A stretch of 64,000 bases of DNA from contig CAZAPG010000033.1 of assembly GCA_964486935.1 (NCBI GenBank), forward strand, positions 1 to 64,000, given 5' to 3'. This document shows positions 30,191 to 38,376 of this stretch, one piece after another (the first letter of the stretch is position 1; every line of letters starts with the position of its first letter). The position numbers and the translations under genes were made by a program. The stretch is from CAZAPG01 sp964486935. Its GTDB lineage: Bacteria > Chloroflexota > Anaerolineae > 4572-78 > J111. The notes under the pieces were generated by a model that saw nothing but the letters and a program-made list of their open reading frames with translations, had not been told where the DNA came from and made no database searches.

Positions 30191-30196
30191 CCCGTA
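30191..30196. other. Candidate attR core (CCCGTA)
   Basis: Shares CCCGTA with 5934-5939 at the selC 3' end. Rejoining across this core would restore selC followed by TAAAGGTGG and the chromosomal repeat. Confidence 0.33.
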
Positions 30197-30202
30197 AAGG
30201 TG

Positions 30203-30259
30203 GTAATTAGTAATTGGTAAGTAAGCGTTGTAAAACCAATCACTAATTACCAATTATTA
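30203..30259. repeat. Dispersed TAATTGGTAA-type intergenic repeat, copy 2
   Basis: TAATTAGTAATTGGTAA and CACTAATTACCAATTATTAA form an imperfect inverted repeat just behind the lpdA stop. Related copies at 4462-4523 and 56540-56606. Lies outside the element, which supports the boundary near 30196. Confidence 0.6.
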
Positions 30260-31639
30260 AATGTGAATCGCCTCGCCCAGAGTTACGTGGGCCGCTTCCA
30301 TCACTACCTCGCTGAGGGTGGGGTGGGGATGAACGGTGTGGGCCAGCTCTTCAAGGGTGGTTTCCAGGCCAATCATACCGGTCGGGCCGGCTACCAGCTC
30401 GGTAACGCCGGCGCCTATCATGTGGACTCCCAGCACCTCGTTGTATTTTTCTTCGGCCACAATTTTTACAAAACCAACTGTTTCATTTAGCCCCAGCGCC
30501 TTGCCGTTGGGTTGAAAAGGAAATTGGCCGGTTTTTACGCTGTAACCTCGCTCGCGGGCCTGGGCTTCGGTCAGGCCAACCGAGGCGACTTCGGGGTGGG
30601 TGTAGGTGCAGCGCGGCATATTCTCGTATTTGAGCGCGCGGGTGGGGTGGCCGGCAATGGCCTCGGCGGCGATGAGGCCCTGGGCGCTGGCTACGTGGGC
30701 CAGAGCCAACTTGCCGGTCACGTCGCCAATGGCGTAAATGTTAGAGACGCTGGTTTGCATGTTGTCGTTAATTTCAATAAAGCCGCGCTGGTCTGTTTTT
30801 ATCCCCACTTCTTCCAGGCCGATGTTTTGACTATTAGGCGCAACGCCAATAGAAATGAGGGTCATATCGGCTTTGATTTCTTCGCTGTTGCCATCTTTGC
30901 TCACGGCTATGGTTACGCTGTCGCCGTGGTCTTCAACTTTTTCAACTTTGGTGCCGGTTTTAATTTTAATCCCAATTCGATTAAACTGCTTTTCAATCTC
31001 TTTGCTAATATCTTCATCTTCCAGAGGCAGGGCGTGGGGCAGCATTTCAACCACGGTAACATCCGCGCCATAGCTGCTGAAAATATAGGAGAACTCCATG
31101 CCAATCGCTCCCGCGCCAATTACCACAATTGATTTAGGGGCTTCGGTCAGTTCCAGCGCCTGGTGATAGGTGAGCAAGGTTTTGCCGTTGACTTTTTCCA
31201 CACCGGGAATTAACCTGGCCCGCGATCCGGTGGCAATAATAATATTTTTGGCGCTGTGCGTGTCGCCATTGACCTCTACCTCGGTGGCGCTTTTGAGCTT
31301 GCCCAACCCCTCAATTACGTCGATTTTGTTCTTTTTCATTAAATAACCGACCCCTTTGACCAGCCGGCTGCTAACCTGACGGCTGCGCGCCTGGGCCACG
31401 CTGTAATCAAGCTTCAGGTTGTCAAAGCTAAAGCCAAAGGTGTTGCCCTGATGCAGCAAGTGGGCAATTTCGGCATTGCGAATGAGCGATTTGGTCGGAA
31501 TACAGCCCCAATTTAAACAGACCCCCCCAATATGCTCCTTTTCTATTACTGCGGTTTTTTGTCCCAATTGACTGGCCCGGATTGCGGCCACATATCCGCC
31601 CGGACCACCACCAATAACAATTGTATCGTAGTTACCCAT
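30257..31639 (-). CDS. lpdA: Dihydrolipoamide dehydrogenase
   Basis: E3 of 2-oxoacid dehydrogenase complexes: reoxidises dihydrolipoyl groups with NAD+ using FAD. 460 residues, normal length. N-terminal FAD Rossmann motif IVIGGGPGGYVAA, redox pair in GGVCLNWGC (C41, C46), NAD-binding VIGAGAIGMEF, and the C-terminal His-Glu dyad HTVHPHPTLSE. No E1 or E2 gene is adjacent, so it serves complexes encoded elsewhere. The right-hand chromosomal neighbour of the element. Confidence 0.95.
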   Translation of the reverse strand: MGNYDTIVIGGGPGGYVAAIRASQLGQKTAVIEKEHIGGVCLNWGCIPTKSLIRNAEIAHLLHQGNTFGFSFDNLKLDYSVAQARSRQVSSRLVKGVGYLMKKNKIDVIEGLGKLKSATEVEVNGDTHSAKNIIIATGSRARLIPGVEKVNGKTLLTYHQALELTEAPKSIVVIGAGAIGMEFSYIFSSYGADVTVVEMLPHALPLEDEDISKEIEKQFNRIGIKIKTGTKVEKVEDHGDSVTIAVSKDGNSEEIKADMTLISIGVAPNSQNIGLEEVGIKTDQRGFIEINDNMQTSVSNIYAIGDVTGKLALAHVASAQGLIAAEAIAGHPTRALKYENMPRCTYTHPEVASVGLTEAQARERGYSVKTGQFPFQPNGKALGLNETVGFVKIVAEEKYNEVLGVHMIGAGVTELVAGPTGMIGLETTLEELAHTVHPHPTLSEVVMEAAHVTLGEAIHI

Positions 31640-31949
31640 TAGATAAACCCTTTTTCGATAATTTGGAGAATTTGGTTGAAAGATTCGTGAAAAATCTCCA
31701 TAGTACCAGAGTATACCATATTCCCCGGCTATTCAGAAAACAAACCATAAACCGTAACAGGATTTGCTGGTGGCTTTTGTATCAATTTTTGATACAAAAG
31801 AGGCATTATCCTGACTTTAACTTAAAATTTTTTAATGGGGAGCCAGAATGGTTCCAGGGCAGAAGGTTTTATTGCAACCACAGTAATTTTGTGTAGAATA
31901 TCACTAAATAAAAGTTGTGTAGACAATTCACTCAAGGTGAAAGATAATT
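31640..31949. other. Intergenic region with a perfect 12-bp inverted repeat
   Basis: 310 bases, A/T-rich, between the divergent lpdA and the 103-aa gene, so it must hold both promoters. CTTTTGTATCAA (31774-31785), TTT, then TTGATACAAAAG (31789-31800) is a perfect operator-like dyad. It lacks a downstream T-run of the usual kind and is more likely a protein-binding site. Confidence 0.5.
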
Positions 31950-32261
31950 ATGGTTGAAAATCAAAAACCGGCCTACATTACCATTGTTGAAGGACCCCCC
32001 CCCGAATTTAGAGACGTTTCTAATGAATGGTCGATTGGCGTTTTAGAAGGGGCGGAAAGTGGCGATGTAGCCATGTGCGAGATGCGCGCTTTTGATGGCC
32101 CCAAACTGGTAAAGCGCTGCCAGGATGCCTGGCGCGAAGGTCGCCCGGCTCGCCTGGATTTTCCCACTGGCAGCGGCGTGCGCGGCGAGCTTGATATTTT
32201 GGCAATTCGTTGGGAAGAGGTAGAAGAGGGCCACAAAGTTTACTTGTGGGTAAAAATATAA
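31950..32261 (+). CDS. Hypothetical protein
   Basis: 103 residues, soluble alpha/beta composition (AYITIVEGPPPEFRDVSNEW; VEEGHKVYLWVKI). No recognised family. Single-gene unit followed by a strong terminator. Confidence 0.55.
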   Translation: MVENQKPAYITIVEGPPPEFRDVSNEWSIGVLEGAESGDVAMCEMRAFDGPKLVKRCQDAWREGRPARLDFPTGSGVRGELDILAIRWEEVEEGHKVYLWVKI

Positions 32262-32281
32262 ATTTTCAACGTTGAAGAGTC

Positions 32282-32315
32282 AATCGCCTGCTCTCCCCAG
32301 CAGGCGATTTTTATT
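32282..32315. terminator. Terminator between convergent genes
   Basis: AATCGCCTGCT (32282-32292) pairs with AGCAGGCGATT (32299-32309), followed by TTTATTT. Serves the 103-aa gene and, in reverse, the histidine kinase whose stop codon lies in the tail. Confidence 0.8.
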
Positions 32316-32976
32316 TAGGGATAATCAGCGTTATTTTGGCGCCGGAGCCGGTAATGTCGCGGGCAACGGTTAATTCTGCGCCCAAAGCCTCGGCCCGGAT
32401 GCGTAAGTTGGCTAACCCGGCCCCGCCTTTGTCGGTGGGGCGCGCGGCTACTTCAGCCGGGTCAAACCCCTGCCCGTCATCGGCAATGGTCAGGTATAAA
32501 TTATCATCCTCGCCCGATAGGGTTAAGCGAACATTCTGCGCCCGCGCATGCTTGCGAATGTTCAGCAACACCTCTTGAATAATTCTAATCAAAGCCAGCC
32601 TTTGCGGGTCAGATAGCCTGAGGGCTTGCTCCTCCCAGCCAAATTGATAAGCCACAGGCGGCCCCCCCTGCTCCCGGTGCTGGTCAATTTGATATTGAAT
32701 AGACTCATTTAGCGTGGCCTCCGGCTCGGCGGCGGGCGGGCGCATGTCGCTGATAATCTGGCGCACCTGGCTGTTGGCCAACTGGCTGCGCTCTTCCAGT
32801 TGAGCAAGCTCCCTGGCCAGCATCTCCAGCTTGCCCCCCTCCAGCAATTTGAGGCAAATGCCGGCCTGCAAGCCAAGTTGCAGCGTGGTTTGTGCCACGC
32901 TATCGTGCAGCTCTCTGGCTACGTAACGGCGCTCGGTTTCAAGCGCATTGAGCAGTGAGTCAATTTGATGATTCAT
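32311..32976 (-). CDS. Histidine kinase core, NarL-partner (HisKA_3) type
   Basis: 221 residues, no input domain or membrane helix. The dimerisation helix carries the phospho-acceptor in ERRYVARELHDSVAQ. The HATPase part has N-box NIRKHA, G1 DDGQGFDP and G2 GGAGLANLRIRAEALG. The H-box sequence is that of kinases pairing with NarL/LuxR-type regulators; no such regulator is adjacent. Either a soluble kinase fed by another sensor or a truncated one. Confidence 0.8.
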   Translation of the reverse strand: MNHQIDSLLNALETERRYVARELHDSVAQTTLQLGLQAGICLKLLEGGKLEMLARELAQLEERSQLANSQVRQIISDMRPPAAEPEATLNESIQYQIDQHREQGGPPVAYQFGWEEQALRLSDPQRLALIRIIQEVLLNIRKHARAQNVRLTLSGEDDNLYLTIADDGQGFDPAEVAARPTDKGGAGLANLRIRAEALGAELTVARDITGSGAKITLIIPK

Positions 32977-32999
32977 AATTTATCCTGCAAAACTGTTAA

Positions 33000-34790
33000 T
33001 TATTGAGTGATATCAAGCGAAATGGCGTAATCGCCGGCCTCCTGGGCCGAGTAGGCCCTGGCTACCAGGCGATACTGCCCATCGGCGGGGATGATAAATT
33101 TGTCGATAACGGCGTTTTTGCTGCCGTTGAAGTCGTCATTAAGCGTCAAAAGCACGCCGTTGCCGTTATACAGGGCCAGATAGGTATCAATGGCGTCGGA
33201 CTCCATCCGCACGGTTACGGTTTCGCCGGCGGCGGCCTCAATAATCCAGGTGTGCTGCTCGCCCTGGCTTAAACTCGCCTCTTTGGTTTCACCGGCGGCC
33301 AGCCGCCCGGTGGCCGATAAATCCTCGGTAACGCTCAACGAGATGTTGTAAACCCCACCCTGATTGCGCCCTTCGCGGGCAGGTTTGACAACCAGTTGGT
33401 ACTCGCCGCTTTCCGTAATGGGAAAGTCCAGCAGAGCCGCGTTCAGGCCGCCGCCGCTGTCGTCGTCTTCGGCCAGCAGCGCGCCCTCTGGCCCGTACAG
33501 TTCAAGGTAGGAGTCCAGCAAATCAGACTGAACCTGAATGGTGACAAAAGCGCCCGCTTCGGCTTTTATGAGCCAGGTATCGGTTTGGCCGGGAAGCAGC
33601 ACGGCCTGAACCGGCTGCTCTGGCGCTAACGGGCCGCCGCCGGGGGCCACTTTGACCAGTTTTAAGGTGAGGTCGTAATTGCCGCCCTGGTTATTGGCGG
33701 CGCTGCGAGCCGCTACCGTGTAGGTATCATCGGCGGGAAGGGTGAATAAGTCAATTGAGGAATTAGTCCCTCCCTCTAAAGAGGCGTCATCATTTTCTGC
33801 TAAAATGACGCCTTGCGAGTTGCGCAACTCTAAAAACGTATCAAACTCGGCCGAGTTCATGGTCAGGCTGATAATTTGCCCGGCCTGGCCGCTAAAGCTC
33901 CACTCGTGCGTTCGGCCCGGTTTGAGCGCGCCGGTTTGAGGCGACCCCACCCCCAGCGGCCCGCCCCCCGATGCCTGCTGGCTGCTGCTCAGGTTGAGCG
34001 TTACCAGCCCCGGTCTGTCGGCCGTTTGGGCGCGGATGGTGTAAGTGCCGTCTACCGGCAGCTCTACTTCAAAAATTTCGGGGTTCAGCCTGCCGCCGCT
34101 GTCGTCATCTTCGGCCAAAAGCGTGCCGTCTGGCCCAAACAGCCAAAGTTGAGGGTCGATCAAATCATCGGTGTTGATGGCTATGGTTAAGTAATCGCCG
34201 GCCCGCCCCTGAAATTGCCACTTGAAACCCTGCCGCGATAACATCACCGCGCGCGATTCGCCGCTGGCAATGATTCCGCCGCCGGTGGCGGGGTGTCCGC
34301 CGGTAAGGGCCAGCACATAGCCGCCGGTAGCCCCGCTGTGGCCGCGTACTTTTACAGTGTGCGGGCCGCTTTTGGTAAGCTGCAAATCAAACAGCCCGGC
34401 ATTGAGCGAGCCGCCGGTATCGTCGCTGCTGGTAATAAACTCATTGTCGGGGCCGTACAATTCCAGGTAATTGTCAAATTGACTGTTCAACATAATGTTG
34501 ACTCGCTCGCCGGCCTGGGCGTTAAAAACCCACTCGTCTATCTGGTTGGGGCCGGTTAGCTGCCCCTCTTTGATTTCGCCGTAGGCAATTACCGGCGTAT
34601 CCAGGCTGGATGGAGATTGGCCGGGCTGGCTTTCGATGGGTTTGATGGCGGCTTCGGTGGGGGCGGGTTGCAGCGCCACCGTGGGCCGGAGGGTTGGCGT
34701 TCCAGAGGAACTAGCCGCCGTGTTGCAGGCAAATAACAGGCTGGCCATAAAGACGGGCCAAATTAGAGACAAATTCTTCATCATCCTCAA
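33000..34790 (-). CDS. Lipoprotein with five PPC-like repeats
   Basis: 596 residues. Signal peptide with lipobox LLFAC (Cys about 22), a Thr/Pro linker, then five repeats of about 100-110 residues sharing the pattern W.F.A.AGE.V.I...S...D.YLEL.GP.G..L..DDD.GG..NA....L..SG.Y.V.VR, the bacterial pre-peptidase C-terminal (PPC) fold, often Ca-binding. Exported and anchored to the outer face of the membrane. Upstream neighbour of a histidine kinase gene, 23 bases away, same direction, so perhaps co-expressed. Confidence 0.8.
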   Translation of the reverse strand: MRMMKNLSLIWPVFMASLLFACNTAASSSGTPTLRPTVALQPAPTEAAIKPIESQPGQSPSSLDTPVIAYGEIKEGQLTGPNQIDEWVFNAQAGERVNIMLNSQFDNYLELYGPDNEFITSSDDTGGSLNAGLFDLQLTKSGPHTVKVRGHSGATGGYVLALTGGHPATGGGIIASGESRAVMLSRQGFKWQFQGRAGDYLTIAINTDDLIDPQLWLFGPDGTLLAEDDDSGGRLNPEIFEVELPVDGTYTIRAQTADRPGLVTLNLSSSQQASGGGPLGVGSPQTGALKPGRTHEWSFSGQAGQIISLTMNSAEFDTFLELRNSQGVILAENDDASLEGGTNSSIDLFTLPADDTYTVAARSAANNQGGNYDLTLKLVKVAPGGGPLAPEQPVQAVLLPGQTDTWLIKAEAGAFVTIQVQSDLLDSYLELYGPEGALLAEDDDSGGGLNAALLDFPITESGEYQLVVKPAREGRNQGGVYNISLSVTEDLSATGRLAAGETKEASLSQGEQHTWIIEAAAGETVTVRMESDAIDTYLALYNGNGVLLTLNDDFNGSKNAVIDKFIIPADGQYRLVARAYSAQEAGDYAISLDITQ

Positions 34791-35010
34791 CTCGATTTTA
34801 ATGAGTGTCTATCGGTAAATTTATTGTAATCCTGCTACCCTGGAGCGGGGCATTTTACGGATAAAGACTTAATATCAGAGCAGTTATTGTAGCATGAATG
34901 GTCAACAGGGGCTATTAATCCGGGCAGTATGAGCCTTGTGATTTTTTTACAATTTAATGCGGTTTTAATGCGCTTTTATGTGGTTTAAATTTTTAGTTGC
35001 TAATCTATTG

Positions 35011-35045
35011 AAAAGGGGGCAGGAATAATACCTGCCCCCTTTTTT
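35011..35045. terminator. Strong terminator-like hairpin just upstream of the beta-repeat gene
   Basis: AAAAGGGGGCAGG (35011-35023) pairs perfectly with CCTGCCCCCTTTT (35031-35043), then TT. It ends only 22 bases before the ATG at 35068, so it either ends an upstream transcript or attenuates this gene. The 34791-35010 gap shows no other feature. Confidence 0.7.
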
Positions 35046-35067
35046 GGGGCAAATTGGGAGAAAAGTC

Positions 35068-36813
35068 ATGTCAGTCGTATTCAAATCTGCTAAAATCATA
35101 TCTTTGCTACTGTTTGTGGTTCTGTTGAGCGTTTCCATCACCCTGGCCGCTTCGGGGGCCTGGAATGTGGACGGCGCTGGCAACTGGAATGATAACGCCA
35201 ACTGGGATGGCGTATCGTTTCCTAATGGCGCTGCGGAAAGCGCCACCTTTGGCGGAGCTATCGGCGCGCCTCGGGTTGTAACCATTGATGGCGCCGCCAT
35301 AGCCATTAGCGAGATGACGCTTGATAATGGCAATAGCTACACCATTGCCGCCGCAAATGGCGGCAGCCTGGCCTTTGCCGGCGGTGGAAATGGTCAACTA
35401 ACCGTAAATGCCGCCAACGGTAACGGCGCCCATCAAATCTCCACGCCCCTTATTTTGAATCGCAATTTAACCGTCACCCAGAACTCTGCCGGCGCGTTGA
35501 CCATTTCGGGTAATATTAGCCAGGATGGTATCAATCGCTCCTTAACCAAAAATGGTAGCGGCACGCTGTTACTGAACGGCAGCAACACCTTTGGCGGCGA
35601 TATTACCGTCAATGGCGGCGCGCTGGCCATTGGCAGCAATATGGCTCTGGGTACGGGTACGCTAAAGCCGGGGTCAAATACAACCATCAGCGGGCAAAAC
35701 GGGGCGCGGGTAATTGCCAACAACATCAACCTGGCCAACGATATGATTTTTGATGGCGACCCGCTAAACTTTACCAATACAGGTATCCAATTGCCGGGCA
35801 ACCGCAGAATAGTGGTCAACAATACTACCAGTTTGGCTCGCATTAATGACCCCACAAACGGCCGTAATCTGCGCATTAAAGGCGATGGTATTTTTAATAT
35901 CAATCTCAGCACCTCCCATCACCCGCTATGGATTCGTAACGAGTATGACTCTAACGCCGGCCTCAATATTTATGCCACGGGTACGGTGGGGCGCATAATT
36001 TACGGTGGCAGCGGTGGTCGATTATCGCCGGGCGACACGCTGGATGTGGCCACCTCAATTGTAACCAAAGGCGCCGACACGGTAAACGTGGCCGGCGAAA
36101 TTGTACTCCACGCCAACACCACCCTTGATATTGACCTGAACGGCGTCACCCCCGGCGCCCAGTACGATACCCTGACTTACAGCCAGTCGGCCAGCGGCGG
36201 CTGCAACTGTGTCAGCCTGAACGAGGCCACGCTGAATGTGGAATTGGGGTTTACCCCCACGCCCGGCGACACATTCTCTATTATCAGCCGGGCCGGGGGC
36301 AGCGGAATTATCAGCGGCAATTTCAAAAACCTGCCCCAGGGCGCGGTATTTTTGGCTAACGGCTCGCAATTGCTGGTGAATTACATGCCCATTGGCCCCG
36401 ACCCCACTGAGGCGCGTTTAACCCGCGTCGACATCCCCGCCGCCGGGGTGGTGGCTCAAAGCGGCTCCGGCCAGAGCGCCAATCTGAACACCGATTTTGC
36501 CCAACCCTTGCAAATAAAAGTAGTTGACCCCAACGGCAACCCCATTGCCAATGCGCGTATTACGTTTAATGCGCCCGCCAGCGGCGCCGGCGCTACTTTT
36601 CCTGGCGGCAATGTGGGGCTGACCGACGCCAATGGCCTTGTCAGCGTAACGGTTAAAGCCAATGACACCGCCGGCAGTTACAATGTTACGGCTAATATTG
36701 GCCCGGACTCGGTTAACGATGCTGTCTTCAGTCTGACCAATACCGGCCCCGGTGGCATACCCAACCCAAGCTCGCCCAAAATTTACCTGCCGATGATTGT
36801 CCGCAACTCGTAA
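35068..36813 (+). CDS. Secreted autotransporter-type beta-repeat protein with Big_1 domain
   Basis: 581 residues from the ATG at 35068 (GGGAG upstream). Signal peptide (IISLLLFVVLLSVSITLAAS). The passenger has PATR-like repeats (GSGTLLLNGSNTFGGDITV) and Gly/Asn-rich parallel-beta segments to about residue 455. A C-terminal Ig-like Big_1 domain (TRVDIPAAGVVAQSG...GLVSVTVKANDTAGSYNV) follows, then a short linker and the end PKIYLPMIVRNS, a sorting-tail-like ending common in secreted proteins of this group. A surface or matrix structural protein; no enzyme motif. Confidence 0.75.
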   Translation: MSVVFKSAKIISLLLFVVLLSVSITLAASGAWNVDGAGNWNDNANWDGVSFPNGAAESATFGGAIGAPRVVTIDGAAIAISEMTLDNGNSYTIAAANGGSLAFAGGGNGQLTVNAANGNGAHQISTPLILNRNLTVTQNSAGALTISGNISQDGINRSLTKNGSGTLLLNGSNTFGGDITVNGGALAIGSNMALGTGTLKPGSNTTISGQNGARVIANNINLANDMIFDGDPLNFTNTGIQLPGNRRIVVNNTTSLARINDPTNGRNLRIKGDGIFNINLSTSHHPLWIRNEYDSNAGLNIYATGTVGRIIYGGSGGRLSPGDTLDVATSIVTKGADTVNVAGEIVLHANTTLDIDLNGVTPGAQYDTLTYSQSASGGCNCVSLNEATLNVELGFTPTPGDTFSIISRAGGSGIISGNFKNLPQGAVFLANGSQLLVNYMPIGPDPTEARLTRVDIPAAGVVAQSGSGQSANLNTDFAQPLQIKVVDPNGNPIANARITFNAPASGAGATFPGGNVGLTDANGLVSVTVKANDTAGSYNVTANIGPDSVNDAVFSLTNTGPGGIPNPSSPKIYLPMIVRNS

Positions 36814-36816
36814 CCA

Positions 36817-36845
36817 AAAAGTCTCTGCCGGTGCAGAGACTTTTG
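36817..36845 (+). terminator. Terminator of the beta-repeat gene
   Basis: AAAAGTCTCTGC (36817-36828) pairs perfectly with GCAGAGACTTTT (36833-36844), loop CGGT. Can also act leftward. Confidence 0.8.
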
Positions 36846-36898
36846 TAGGCGTCACGACCCGGCCAAACGGGGCGCGCTGCGCGGCAAAATTGGCATTA

Positions 36899-37594
36899 TC
36901 AGGGAATGCCGGTCAGGTCGATTGGCCCGGATTGGTCCTGATACTCAACCTTCCCATTGTGGATGGTCAGCATACCGCTAAAGGGTGGAGAGCCGGGGTC
37001 CCGACCAAAAACCACCTGCAAAAAAGCCCGCAAATTGGCCGAGTGGGTAACGCAAATGTAGCGGCCCGGCGGCGATTTGCCCAAAAGCTCCTTAATCAGA
37101 GCGCGGGTGCGGGTGACCACGGCCTGGGGCGGCTCGGCAAATTGGCTGGGGGTGGATAGCCAGAACGCCACCGGGTCAGCGGCCTGCCAGAACGAAAGTT
37201 GAAAGTTGAGACAGGCTTCATTTTCCGGCGAGGGGGTTTTGTGCAGCCGCCAGCGAGCCACCTCTACCAGCGGGGTGATGGGGTCGTAAGCCGCGCCGCC
37301 TACGTACATCAGGTTGTTTTGCAGCCGGTCATCCACCGCCGCCGTTTCGCGAATGGTAATAGTTGATGGCGAGTCTGCCAATACCTGCCGCAGGCCATCG
37401 CGCAGCAGGGCCGCAGTTTGACGCGCCCGGCGGGCGGGGCTGCTGTAAAAGCGCACCGCCTCGCCGGGTTGAATTATGGCGGCCAGTTGGCGACCCGCTG
37501 CCAGCGCTTCTTCAGCGCCTGCTGTGGTCAGTGGCCGGTCGGTTTGATAATCGGGGATGCGCCCGTGGCGGACTAAATGGATGGTGGTGGACAT
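36899..37594 (-). CDS. Histidine phosphatase family protein
   Basis: 231 residues from the ATG at 37594; a TTG at 37633 overlapping vapC is the alternative start. Catalytic RHG in LVRHGRIPD, YSSPARRARQTA and the second His in CVTHSANLRAF mark the phosphoglycerate-mutase-like histidine phosphatase superfamily. The substrate cannot be read from sequence. Downstream of the VapBC pair in the same direction. Confidence 0.85.
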   Translation of the reverse strand: MSTTIHLVRHGRIPDYQTDRPLTTAGAEEALAAGRQLAAIIQPGEAVRFYSSPARRARQTAALLRDGLRQVLADSPSTITIRETAAVDDRLQNNLMYVGGAAYDPITPLVEVARWRLHKTPSPENEACLNFQLSFWQAADPVAFWLSTPSQFAEPPQAVVTRTRALIKELLGKSPPGRYICVTHSANLRAFLQVVFGRDPGSPPFSGMLTIHNGKVEYQDQSGPIDLTGIP

Positions 37595-37629
37595 AAGAAT
37601 TTTCGATTGAAACCTTTTTTTGATGATAC

Positions 37630-38103
37630 TCAAGGCGATTGATCTGCTGAATGTATGGCTTGTAGATCATCTAAAATGATGATGGAGAGTTCTGTCACTC
37701 GTTGTAGTTGGCGATCATTTGTGACAAATGCCTGGCAACCGGCGGATACGGCTGTGGCAATTTGCAGTGCGTCGGGAGTGCGTAAATTATAGCGGGCACG
37801 TAGGGCAGCTGCCTGTTCGGCAATGACGGGGCCTATCGGAACAAGCGCAAAGTTTTCACTATTCATTAACAAGTCGCGGTATTGTTGGTGTAAGTCAGCC
37901 GCTTGATGGCGTAGTGGTTGAGTTAATACTTCAGTTAAGGTGATAACCGAAGTAACGCCAACTACGCTTTTTCGGTCAATCCGTTGGAATATTTCAGTAA
38001 CCACGGTATCGTATTGAGGATGCGCTTCCACAAAGTAGATGATGGGCGCTGTATCCAAACCAAGGTGCGTAACGCTTGCCAGGGCCGTTTCAACATCTGT
38101 CAT
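37630..38103 (-). CDS. PIN-domain ribonuclease toxin (VapC type)
   Basis: 157 residues, ATG at 38103 overlapping the antitoxin stop (ATGA). The acidic active-site residues are in GLDTAPIIYFVE, TLTEVL, RTPDALQIATAV and VTNDRQL, the four PIN-domain Asp/Glu positions. Cleaves RNA when free of its antitoxin. The pair lies between leuS and the phosphatase gene. Confidence 0.85.
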   Translation of the reverse strand: MTDVETALASVTHLGLDTAPIIYFVEAHPQYDTVVTEIFQRIDRKSVVGVTSVITLTEVLTQPLRHQAADLHQQYRDLLMNSENFALVPIGPVIAEQAAALRARYNLRTPDALQIATAVSAGCQAFVTNDRQLQRVTELSIIILDDLQAIHSADQSP

Positions 38104-38345
38104 GGCCGCTGATCCCATTCCTCACGCAATTGGTTAACATATTCTTGGGCATCAATCCCTTGCCAGATTTCTGCTCCCAGGCCATGGAGGTCCATAATAC
38201 TATGTTTTGGTTTGTCGACGATTTCAACCAGGGTGGGTTCAGCAACCAACTGTTGCGTAATCATAGACAGCAGTCGCAACTTTTCAACCGTTGACAAGGG
38301 TTTAACGTGTTGTTCGTATAGTTCTTCGACCGTTATGACGCTCAT
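38100..38345 (-). CDS. Antitoxin partner of VapC
   Basis: 81 residues from the ATG at 38345. MSVITVEELYEQHVKPLSTV then helical regions; a VapB-like small protein without an obvious AbrB or ribbon-helix-helix signature. Direct overlap with the PIN gene is the main evidence. It should bind the toxin and repress the operon. Confidence 0.6.
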   Translation of the reverse strand: MSVITVEELYEQHVKPLSTVEKLRLLSMITQQLVAEPTLVEIVDKPKHSIMDLHGLGAEIWQGIDAQEYVNQLREEWDQRP

Positions 38346-38376
38346 TGGATTGCCCCCTCTATTTTTGATTACAACT

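Larger units (their letters stand above)
5934..30196. mobile_element. 24-kb integrated element at selC, inovirus-like provirus or novel mobile element
   Basis: The element is bounded by the 3' end of selC on the left and by a position just before the lpdA 3' flank on the right. Contents: a serine recombinase at the left end, six tiny single-helix membrane proteins plus an anchored tail-collar protein, a divergent promoter control region, a 13-kb rightward operon (Prim-Pol, FtsK/HerA ATPase, DnaA-N protein, nucleases, glycosyltransferases, DndC-like protein, methylases), a repeat-rich non-coding region, and a leftward operon of secreted stalk proteins. The host genes on both sides are house-keeping. 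Candidate ends share CCCGTA (5934-5939 and 30191-30196). No terminase, portal, capsid, relaxase or type IV secretion gene was seen. Nature inferred; element status is strong. Confidence 0.8.
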
